Origin: Spartobacteria bacterium UBA5019
GTDB taxonomy: Bacteria > Verrucomicrobiota > Verrucomicrobiia > Chthoniobacterales > Terrimicrobiaceae
Assembly: GCA_002396485.1 (NCBI GenBank)
Contig: DGXZ01000063.1
Location: forward strand, 1-15,432
DNA length: 15,432 nt
Direction: 5' to 3'
A program made the translations under genes and the position numbers. Shown here piece after piece: positions 4,360-13,300 of the stretch (positions are counted from its first letter, which is position 1; each line of letters begins with the position of its first letter). Below the pieces are notes generated by a model. The model was not told the DNA's origin and did no database searches. It saw only the letters and a program-made list of their open reading frames with translations.

Positions 4360-5577
4360 ATGAAAGCTAAAAATATTCTCGGCTCCGCCGCACTCGGCCT
4401 TGCCTTCCTCACCGCGGCCCAAGCCGATGTTACAATCAATATCACAGGTGCCACGGCTTTTCGTTCGGCAGCTTCCACTGCAATCAGGAACAGTTTCACA
4501 TCCGTAAACTATGCCTACAATGGCACTTCATTCACGGGTGCTACTTATCAAATCTTCAAGGGATCTTTTCCTGGTGTATCTGGAAACACAACCATCCGGA
4601 CAAATTGGTCAGGTTCCGTTGAGGGCATTCGTGATCTTTCTCAGCAGAACAGCATTAGCTTCCTTCCGACAAGCACGACAATGTCTTCCGCAGGAACAGC
4701 CAATGCAACAACATCAAGCTTAGACAGTGCTACAGCAGCTTTAGCTTTTACCGACGTCTATGCGGCATCAACACCGTATGACAATGGTAGCGTTGAGGGA
4801 ACAGTTGCCGGTATCATTGCTTTCCGCTTTGTGGCCAACCCAACTGCGAATGGAACTCTGACGAACATCACTGCTCAACAGTTCCGCAACTTGGCAACAA
4901 ATGGAAATACGCCAGCATCCCTCTTCACTGGAAATGCCTCGCACACCACGCCTGTTTATCTGACAGGCCGAAACGATGGGTCTGGAACCCGTGTTACGAT
5001 TCTTGCTGAAACTGGCCACGGTTATTCTCAGCTTGTTCAACAATACAAAGGCACTGTTTCAGGCGGCGTGGTCTCGGCACTTCAGCTTTGGCCTACAGGT
5101 GATGGCTCTAACACGTCCAATATCTACAACAGCGATGCTGCAGGTAATGGAGGCTACTCCAGTGGCGGCACGGTTGCCACTTTGCTTTCTGGGAATTCGA
5201 CAAGCGTTCAAGTCAAAGGACCTACTGGTACCAACATTGGTTCACCTAAATCAGTGTTTGTAGTTGGTTACCTTGGAACTAATGACAGCAACACAGCAGT
5301 CACGGCCGGTGCTATACCGCTCAGCTACAATGGTGTCTCCCTAACCGTTAGCTCTTCTGGTATTACCAACTCAGCAATCATTCAAAATGGTGCTTACACT
5401 CTTTGGGCCAATGAGCAGCTCTACTGGCTCACAGGCACAGCAGATGCGTCTACTGATTTAGGAGTTGTGAAGGATGCACTTCTGGCTGGAATTCCAGCCA
5501 ATCTTGGAAATGCCGGTCTCGATGTTGCCACAATGAATGTCTCCCGCTCTAGCGACGGTGGACTTGTTGGTCAGTAA
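4360..5577 (+). CDS. PstS-like periplasmic substrate-binding protein
   Basis: This 405-residue protein has a signal peptide (MKAKNILGSAALGLAFLTAA, cut near AQA-DV). The mature start DVTINITGATAFRSA parallels the first strand and helix of phosphate-binding proteins. LTNITAQQFRNL (167-178), LFTGN (188-192) and the glycine-rich GRNDGSGTRVTILAETG (203-219) correspond to the PstS hinge region, where SGT and Arg contact the anion. FVVGYLG (300-306) and YTLWANEQLYW (346-356) match later strands of that fold. It is longer than typical PstS and has no lipobox or PEP-CTERM tail. No transporter permease or ATPase genes lie in the window, so import is not supported. A scavenging, sensing or secretion-related binding role is equally possible. 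The gene probably shares a transcript with the PEP-CTERM gene and is followed by a strong terminator. Confidence 0.7.
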   Translation: MKAKNILGSAALGLAFLTAAQADVTINITGATAFRSAASTAIRNSFTSVNYAYNGTSFTGATYQIFKGSFPGVSGNTTIRTNWSGSVEGIRDLSQQNSISFLPTSTTMSSAGTANATTSSLDSATAALAFTDVYAASTPYDNGSVEGTVAGIIAFRFVANPTANGTLTNITAQQFRNLATNGNTPASLFTGNASHTTPVYLTGRNDGSGTRVTILAETGHGYSQLVQQYKGTVSGGVVSALQLWPTGDGSNTSNIYNSDAAGNGGYSSGGTVATLLSGNSTSVQVKGPTGTNIGSPKSVFVVGYLGTNDSNTAVTAGAIPLSYNGVSLTVSSSGITNSAIIQNGAYTLWANEQLYWLTGTADASTDLGVVKDALLAGIPANLGNAGLDVATMNVSRSSDGGLVGQ

Positions 5578-5591
5578 TCTTAGTATATTGC

Positions 5592-5610
5592 CGATTGGTG
5601 TAACCAATCG
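5592..5610 (+). other. Hairpin CGATTGGT-GTA-ACCAATCG
   Basis: A perfect 8-base stem with a 3-base loop lies 14 bases after the stop codon of the binding-protein gene. It is followed by GCTAAAAAC rather than a T-tract, so it is not itself an intrinsic terminator. It may stabilise the 3' end of the mRNA or form an upstream structure in front of the terminator. Confidence 0.5.
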
Positions 5611-5622
5611 CTAAAAACTCAG

Positions 5623-5661
5623 GCTGGCGCTGGAAGTGTCTTTCAGCGCCAGCTCTTTTTT
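5623..5661 (+). terminator. Strong rho-independent terminator
   Basis: GCTGGCGCTGGAA (5623-5635) pairs with TTTCAGCGCCAGC (5641-5653) around a GTGTC loop, giving a 13-pair stem with one G-U pair. TCTTTTTT (5654-5661) follows directly. It lies 45 bases after the stop codon of the binding-protein gene and should end the PEP-CTERM/binding-protein transcript. On the opposite strand the hairpin is followed by CTGAGTTTTTAG, so it may also stop weakly in that direction. Confidence 0.9.
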
Positions 5662-6372
5662 ATGAAAGATAAAAATCCAACTCTGGCAAAACGGAATATT
5701 CTGTTATTAGTATTTGCAATAGGGACTGTTCTGGCTCTTGGATACCAGATATTCTCTTTGGAGTCCGTGGAGAGGTCTTTAGAATTTTCAACTCAAGCGC
5801 ACCCCATGAACCCCATGGACAAGATGCGGTTTTTTTCAGAACCAAAATCGACATTGGATAAGTCCAGAAATTCAGGGCCGCCCGCTTTATCGACAGGAGA
5901 TTTCATAGATATTCGTAATGAAAGTAATAAAAAATTTCTCGAGGTTCCTGCTGGCAGACTGGGTTCCGGTATGAAAGCCAGCGGAGTTTTATCAACAAAG
6001 GTGTCCGAGCTCGTCTCGTTGCCCGATACCAGTTCTCATAGAAATAGCATGCGTCCTACCTTCCCTTTATCACAAACGAGTGCTATTTCGCAGGATATTA
6101 TTTATGTTCCAGCGGGCGTTTCCGTGCCTGCCGTCTTGGCTGAGCCAAGCGCGAAATCCACACTGGACCCTATTTCCCAAGAGGAAGTTCAAACTATGGC
6201 CGACACATTTTTGAGCAATATGGATGAGCAGATTCAAGCTGGAACTCCCAGGGACTCTGCATGGAAACAGCTGCAAAAGCGCTCGGATGACGCTTTTCGT
6301 GCTCGCTATGGTTGGGAGGCCTTTAATACGGAAAGTGCCAGGGCTAATGAGCAGGCAACTGTCCCACATTGA
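5662..6372 (+). CDS. Hypothetical single-pass membrane protein
   Basis: I do not recognise this 236-residue protein. Residues about 12-30 (NILLLVFAIGTVLALGYQI) form one membrane helix after a short basic N-terminus, so it is probably anchored with the rest in the periplasm. The middle (30-155) is polar and low in secondary-structure signals. The last 80 residues (LDPISQEEVQTMADTFLSNM, then DSAWKQLQKRSDDAFRARYG and WEAFNTESARA) look helical and may be a small domain. The ATG is the base after the T-run of the preceding terminator, with no Shine-Dalgarno, which is odd; a start at a later Met would lose the membrane helix. It converges on the SEL1 gene with only 14 bases between the stops. Confidence 0.6.
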   Translation: MKDKNPTLAKRNILLLVFAIGTVLALGYQIFSLESVERSLEFSTQAHPMNPMDKMRFFSEPKSTLDKSRNSGPPALSTGDFIDIRNESNKKFLEVPAGRLGSGMKASGVLSTKVSELVSLPDTSSHRNSMRPTFPLSQTSAISQDIIYVPAGVSVPAVLAEPSAKSTLDPISQEEVQTMADTFLSNMDEQIQAGTPRDSAWKQLQKRSDDAFRARYGWEAFNTESARANEQATVPH

Positions 6373-6386
6373 CTCGATGAAGTTTA

Positions 6387-7265
6387 TTAGTAACGCGGTG
6401 GTGGAGGGGCCTTGTCATCCTCGATATTCATAGCCTCTGCCCGGTCCAAGCCTGTTTCCTTGAGCGCCTGAGAAATCTCAGCTTCGGTTATCCCAGTGAG
6501 TAGGTCTCTTAAGGTGACTCTGGCTGCTACCTCACCTTGAACATTGGCGCGAAAAATCCACTTTAATGCCTCGACTTTGTTTCTTGGGAGTGTGCCGCCC
6601 ATCAGATAAACATGAGCAAGATGCACCTGTGCTCTGGCCATTCCGTTTTCTGCGGCTTTTTGGAAGTATCTTGTTCCTTTAGCTTCATCAAGCGGGACTC
6701 CTGTTCCATAATAATACATGGCCCCAACGGCATTTTCGGCGACGGGATTTCCTTTTTCTGCCGCGCGTTCGTAAAACTTGAGAGCTTCTGGGTAGTTAAC
6801 AGGACTCCCATTTTCACCGAAATAATACCACTCGGCAAGGGCCAGCTCTGCTTGTAACATTCCAGAGTCAGCCGCTTGTTTCATATAAGCCAACGCCTCC
6901 TCAGATTTTTTAGTATCCTGCTTGATCAGAATTTTCGCAAGATTGAAAGCTGCCTTGGACGACCCCTCATCGGCTGCCTCTTTCAAGAAGCGAACACCGT
7001 CATTTTCATTACGAGAAACACCAGTTCCTGTGTAGACTAGGTAGCCGACTATGGCTTTGGCATCTACATGGCCCTGATCTGCAGCTGCCCGCATGAGTTC
7101 GTAAGCACGCACGAGGTCTTTTTTTTCTCCATCGGCGTTCATATAGGCCTTGGCTGATTGATAATTCTCCTCGGCTTGGGTATTTGCACATAGGCTGGAC
7201 GAAAAACATGTCCATGTTATCAAGGGTAAAATAGAAAATCTTTTTGCAATGGCGAAGCACATCAT
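6387..7265 (-). CDS. Secreted SEL1-like repeat protein
   Basis: The 292-residue protein has a signal peptide (about 1-28, hydrophobic FSILPLITWTCFSSSLCA) and then five to six SEL1-like repeats of about 36 residues. Each has an alanine-rich helix pair such as AYELMRAAADQGHVDAKAIVG, ALKFYERAAEKGNPVAENAV and YFQKAAENGMARAQVHLAHV, with GTGV turns. SEL1 repeats form an alpha solenoid for protein-protein contacts, so a periplasmic or surface adaptor role is likely. The third repeat lacks the GTGV turn and is shortened. The C-terminus ends in a proline-rich KAPPPPRY. It sits 79 bases downstream of the giant exoprotein gene on the same strand, so it may be co-transcribed and act on that protein, but no direct evidence shows this. 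A start one codon later (Met2) is equally possible. Confidence 0.8.
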   Translation of the reverse strand: MMCFAIAKRFSILPLITWTCFSSSLCANTQAEENYQSAKAYMNADGEKKDLVRAYELMRAAADQGHVDAKAIVGYLVYTGTGVSRNENDGVRFLKEAADEGSSKAAFNLAKILIKQDTKKSEEALAYMKQAADSGMLQAELALAEWYYFGENGSPVNYPEALKFYERAAEKGNPVAENAVGAMYYYGTGVPLDEAKGTRYFQKAAENGMARAQVHLAHVYLMGGTLPRNKVEALKWIFRANVQGEVAARVTLRDLLTGITEAEISQALKETGLDRAEAMNIEDDKAPPPPRY

Positions 7266-7344
7266 AGCTTGTGGAGAATTCGAGCGGTAAAAACCAGATT
7301 GAGTTATTTTTATAGGTTAAACGGGTAAATTCATCTTAATCCAC

Positions 7345-10300
7345 TTATCCTTGGTCCGCGTCGCTGTCGCCGCCGCCATATCCCAGCACTTCGACCGTGA
7401 TGATGGAAGGCGTCTCATTGATCGGTTGGTTTGAGGGCTTGGCTTGGTTCGTTACGGTGGAGGCTGCTGAATTTGCGGCTGCCGTGCTGGATGAGCCAGA
7501 GCTGAGACCGCTAATATTTGGTGCGGCGACCACGGGAGCTGATGGAACGCCGGCCGTCGAGCCTCCGGCTGATATGTTTTCGGCATTAAGCACCGAAACT
7601 GCTGCGATAAGGATGTCTCCAGTCGAGCGAATGCCAGCATCCCCAGCATCCACGGTTCCCCCGGGAGCAATCAGATTGACATTGCCCGGTTCTACACCCT
7701 CAACGGAGGCTAGCACACCAATGCCACCGCCGGTGGCAAGCCCGCCTAAATCGGTCTGGACATTCGCGCTACCTGTGTCGATCAAAACACGTGTCGGCGG
7801 AGCCGTGACGACGGTTTTCGCAGCTGATCCCGCCGCGATGTCCCCCTCCGAGGACCAGATGGTGAGATCGCCGCCACGCAAGGTGAATATACGAGCCTGG
7901 CCGATATCCACATCCCCTTTCGTAAATACTGAAACAGATCCGCCGTATTCCGTCACGACGCCAGGAGGTGTGAGGGGATTTCCTGAGATGCTCGAAGCCA
8001 GAGTCAGTCCTCCTCCAGGAGCTGCTATCGTGATGCTTCCGCCAGATGTGGTGCGAATATCCCTCGAGCGGGTAAAGATTTCACCAAGTGAGGTTGTCGA
8101 ACCAAACAGCGATGCAATCGCATCGAAGCCGCTCGTGTAACTCCCGCTTTCGGTGTATTCCACTGCCGCAGCGGCCAAGGCCTCGAAAAATGGAGGCAAT
8201 GCATCAAGATATGCCTGCTCGATTGAAGGAGCGCTCGCTCCTATCGAATTCAGGGATAGAGAACTACCTGCCAGACCGACAGCGGGAGGTGTTTCTTTCC
8301 CTCCCACTCCCGCCATGATGACCAGCTTGGCTCCACTGAAGGGAAGATAGGGATTACGACTGTTTCCAATACTGGTGATGCCCGCCCCGCGTCCATCCGA
8401 AAGATTTTCCCCATTGCCCAAGTCCAAGTTCCGGCCAGCAAGAACTTCCAGATATCCGCTACCGGAAATCTGAAGATCTCCAGCAAGAGCAGATATTTTT
8501 TTCCCAGTCGTAGTCGTGCCGCGCAGTGTGAAATCAATATTTCCAAGGCTAATATCCGATGCTCTGGACCGAAGTAAGGAATTTTCGTTGTATGGAATAA
8601 TATCCCGCCCCGCAGAAATGATCGAGATGTCACTTGGGCGGCTATTCTGAATATAGAAAGCGACATCTGTGATATCTCGATAAGCCACAATGCGACTTTG
8701 TTTTGCGGAAAACAAAGTCAGTCCACTGATGTCACTGCCCAATGCATAAAGATAAGCTGGAATGGCATCGGCAGAATGCAGGATATTGTCATCGTGACGG
8801 ATTTTCTTCTTTCCAATGGTTGCCTCCACGCCGGCGTACGAGCCTGTTTCAACAAAATAATTATCCACAACGGTAGCAAGAAGGTTCGTAGGCGTGGATC
8901 TCAATCCTGCGAGGTTTCTGCCATAAGTGCTCTGCAAAGAGTAGGGAGAAAACAATGAAGGCAGGAGTGTCGGATCGGCATCAGAGAGATTCAGTGAGCC
9001 GCTGCTATAAGCGGTGAGTGTCTTGTCTGAGTTCCTCCCGAGGGCGTTCAATCCCGAAATCGAGCCAGTGGCTAAGATTTCCAAGCCACCCTTGCTATTA
9101 GGAAATAGATTCGCCGCACCAACGATGTTGACATCCCCACCGAAGGAGACGCTTTGCAGAGTCGGGGGCAGGATGCTGGCCGCCGTCGAAAATACAGTGA
9201 GAGCACCAATGTTTCCCTCAGCCAATCGAATCCATGGTTGCGATGAGGAAGGGTTAACCGAGCGGAAAAGATTCTGGTTACCAAGCCAGAAAGAAAGGAT
9301 ATTTAGGCTGCTTGTGCCATCAGAATTAGTAGGATCTGCGGGCTCAATAACTGTGGTAGAATCATAAGTTGCAAATCGATGCGTGATACTTCCTCCGAGG
9401 GATTTGACACTCACGCTCGCATCATTTGAGTAAGTGTTGAAGTAAGTTTTATACCAGAATTTGTTCTGAATTCCTTGTGGAAGCCAGAAGGCATTGACCA
9501 CGGGGCCGAGCAAAACATCTTTGCGCGCCGAAACTTCGAAGGAACTCTTTCCTGCGTAGAGAGTAGTTGGGAGCCAAGTGAGAGAGTCCCCATTTGATTT
9601 AGGAGATCTGCTTGAGTTGGTCACAAGAGAGCTGCCAGCAAAAATTTCTCCAGATCCTCGCTCAACATAGTAAACTCCCCCGCTGATATCTCTCCCGGCC
9701 CGAACGGATAAATCTCCGCCTCCGAGTTCAAGGAATTTATCCGCATCCGGCGCTATCCTGTTGCCAAGGGAGAGACCAGCCGCGCGGGCATTTGTAGGAA
9801 TGAGGGCATCCACATTGATGATATCCAATCCAGCGACTAATCTCAGATTGCCGCCGCCGAGTGCACCAACTCCTTCGAAGAAATTGCTGAAGTCAACCCA
9901 CCAAGCGGTTGATGCGGACGCATCCGTGACGGACGCATCACCTGCGTCCACGCCTCCGATCCCAAATTTCCCTGTCTCGTCAACATAGCCGCGTCGGTAG
10001 AGCCAGTTGCCCGGGAGTTGTTTAGAGGAGTTTATCACATCGCTCGAGCCCGCGACGGAGTAGCGGCCGATTGTTCCCGCAGCTGAAAGGAATATATTTC
10101 CTCCAGCCATAGACCACTGCGCTGCGTAATTTTGTTGGACTGGTCCGAGTTGAGACGTTTGTGAGGGGTTGCCATTTTCAGGAACCACGATCGGGGATGC
10201 AAAATCGTCGGGAGTATAAATCGAGTTGGGATTTGCAATGCGAGCACCTGCAGTATAAATAGCTGCAAAGGGATTCAGCAGCTTGATGTCCCTCCCGGCC

Positions 10301-13300
10301 GCAAGATCAATAATCCCAGTTCCAGTTCTGATGACTTGGAATCTTGTTTGAGAAGAAGTGCCGATGACGCCCGCTGTGGTGTTCTGGCTTCCTGTGGGAT
10401 CATATGTTTTTCCAATGCGGATTGAACCTTTATTTGTGCCCAATTCGGTTGAGGGGCGAACTTGAAGGACATCCGCCGCTCCGAGATTCGCCCCGGCGAC
10501 TATGCGGAATGCCCAGGATTGTGTATTCGTCGGAAGAGCTGTATTGATAGCCGCAAGTGGAGCCAGCCACATCGAGGAGTATCCATTGGCTGCGGATGGG
10601 GTCACAGCCGTAAAGCCGTCGCTCAGGGTGTTCCAGAAAACAATGTTACCAGGAGCGCGAAGGGTCAATGCACCTGGTGCGGATTTCGGACCGAAGCGGA
10701 AATCAGCCAGATTCCAGTCGAAGCTCCAATTTGATGTAGATGTGCCAAGCGAGATATCGCCATTGGCCGTCGTATTTATGATTTCAGCGCCTGGACCAAT
10801 AACCAGTAGGGAAGAAAGGCCCTTGGGATCGCCCACTCCGAGTAAACCGTTTTGCATGGCTGTGTAGCCAGCTGTCGTTGAGCCCGCACTCCCCATGAAT
10901 TGAAGGCCATTGTCGTAGACTTGCCGCTGGATTGTTCCAGCTGATGGGAGTGCGGTGAAGCTAGAGCGTGAACCTGTGATCTGTCCTGTGGCTCCTGTAA
11001 CCGAGAAGACTTTGTAGCCTTCGACAAAGATGCTGGAGGCGCCCAAAATATCCCCTCGGAGTTGGGATACTGACACGCCAAGACTTCCTCCAATTGTTTT
11101 CTGCGGGGCTCTGAGGTGAACCGTTCCAGTAAACTGTCCATTGAATGCGCTGGATCCCACATCGGTGTAGGAACCTGCGATATAATCCTCAACCGAGAGA
11201 ATCATTTGCGAGCTAGCTTGGATATCCAAGAGAGCGGTGGAACTCACTGTTCCATCGCTTTTTGAGTTGCCAGCGGAAAGATAAATGGAACCGCCTTTGC
11301 CCGCGCTGTCAAAATGTTTGGCAGCTACGGTCAGTATGGATGTCGGGAGGAGCGTGATGTTTTCACGGGCCGCAAGACTAATTTTACCGCCAGTCGCCCC
11401 CGAGGCATCAATCGTTCCAGAAACAGTGATACTTCCAGAATCAGCAGAAAGCGTAAAGAATTTGGAGCGTGATACTCCTTCCACAGAGATGTCCCCTGTT
11501 CTGACTCGCAAGTTGCGTTCGAGATTGAATCCGCCTGCGTCTAATATCTGACTTAAATCCGTAAAGGATGGCAGTGCCGAGGAATCAAGTATGAAAACCC
11601 CTGAGTTGTTGTTTCCCGAGGAGCGACCGGATAGTGTCCCGGACGATAGGAAAGCTCCATCTGATGAAATGGATAGTTTTCCAGCATTACCTCCTTGTGA
11701 ATCAGCTGACACTGAAACAACGCTGCCGGCAAGCAGATTAACGCCGCCTCCCTTCGCGTTGATGCTGATTTCGCCTGCATCGGTGAAACGATTCAAATCG
11801 TAAAATTTCTGCATCGTTCCGGATACATCGATTGTGCCGCCCACTGTCACATCACCTCCAGTGGATACAAGCGAGACAAGTCCACTGGGAAGCAAAATAC
11901 GGGAGTTCTGAACAACGGAGGAACCTTGCAGGGTCAGGCTTGCTCCCAGGGCACTTTGAACAGTTGAAGGGCTCGCAATAGACTGGATATTCAGTGCTCC
12001 TGCGGCAATGATCGACTGTATCGCGGCGCGGCTTCCTGCGATGGCGGGAGTTGAGATCATTAAATTTCCTAGCGTAAAGAATGTTCCCGCTCCGTTGAAG
12101 CTCATACCAGATGCGGCTTCCAGACTGGTGTTTTGAAATCCTCCGATGCTGAAATTATATTGTTCAAAGGTCACATTGTTCGCCTTGACTTCAAAACGCC
12201 CAGAAAGAGAACCAACCGGATGCGTTAGGCCGCTTATGGAGGTCGGGTTTCCAAATTTAATTTGCTTTGCAACCAGTTGAACGGTGTTTGCGCCTTGGTT
12301 AAAACCTCGTATGCTCAGTTCTCGATTATCAGTCGCTGAGTTGTCACCCCCAGCTTGTAGTGTCAGAGTTGACAAAGAATCCGAGCCAAATTTTCCGGAG
12401 CCATAAAAGTCGATGGCACGATAACTGCGTAGTAGGAGATTTGATGCAGACATGGAATCTGCGAGAAGCGAACCGCTGAGTGTGAGGTGTGGTGAAACAA
12501 CGGAACCGGGCAGCGCGCCGATTTGTGGCTCGAGAATGACGCTTATCTGGCCACCGATCATACTGAGGTTCTTTGACTTTAATCGTGCCGTAGGATCAAT
12601 CGAACTGGCATAGCTTGAATCCAACAGCACGCTTGTGCCAGAAACAGTGGCTCCTGCTTCGAGCGAGATAGTGGGCACTGTTGACCCAGTCAGCCCGCTT
12701 CTCGTAGAAGAGAACAATGAATCGGAACTTGCCGCAAGCATCACGCCATCACCGCTCAGCGTAATCTGCGAGGAGGTCTGCGATATCCCGCTTGATATTA
12801 TGGAGGATCCCGCACTCAAAATAATATTCTCTTTGGAGACCAAAATGATTTCGGAACCTGACAACGGATCGCTGGGGTTTGTTAATGTGATTTTTTTGGA
12901 GCGAACCTCGACTGCGGTGTCGGACGAGGATTTCTGCCTAACACCCCCAATCAAAACACTCGATGCTCCCCAACTGGAAATCGTTCCGGCATTAAGAACG
13001 ACTCCGCTGTTGCTGTCTAAGCCCGAATCCCCTCCAATGGTTATGTCGGAAAAGCTTGCTATATCAATCGAAGCGCCTCGAGCATTAGATGCTGGCGTGG
13101 TAATGAGTTGCCCATTCAAGCGCATCGCCGAGTTCCCTCGAAGAGAAGCTGACCCCGCATCGATGGGCAGTTCTTGTAAACCCGTTTGGTTGAGACGCAC
13201 AGCAGCTTCTTTCATGAAGGTGGATGCAGTAAAAGTCGTGTAGGATGCTCTCGAAGCAATAACCTCTGGAGAAGCTATTTCAAATAAGCTTCGCACTGCA

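Noticed and set aside
6612..6857. 81-codon plus-strand frame
   Set aside because: It lies antisense within the SEL1-repeat gene and has no independent support.
7397..8140. 247-codon plus-strand frame
   Set aside because: It is antisense to the conserved C-terminal part of the exoprotein; its Pro/Ala/Val-rich product is typical of shadow translation.
12635..13243. 202-codon plus-strand frame
   Set aside because: It is antisense to the exoprotein and has no signal, domain or plausible start region.
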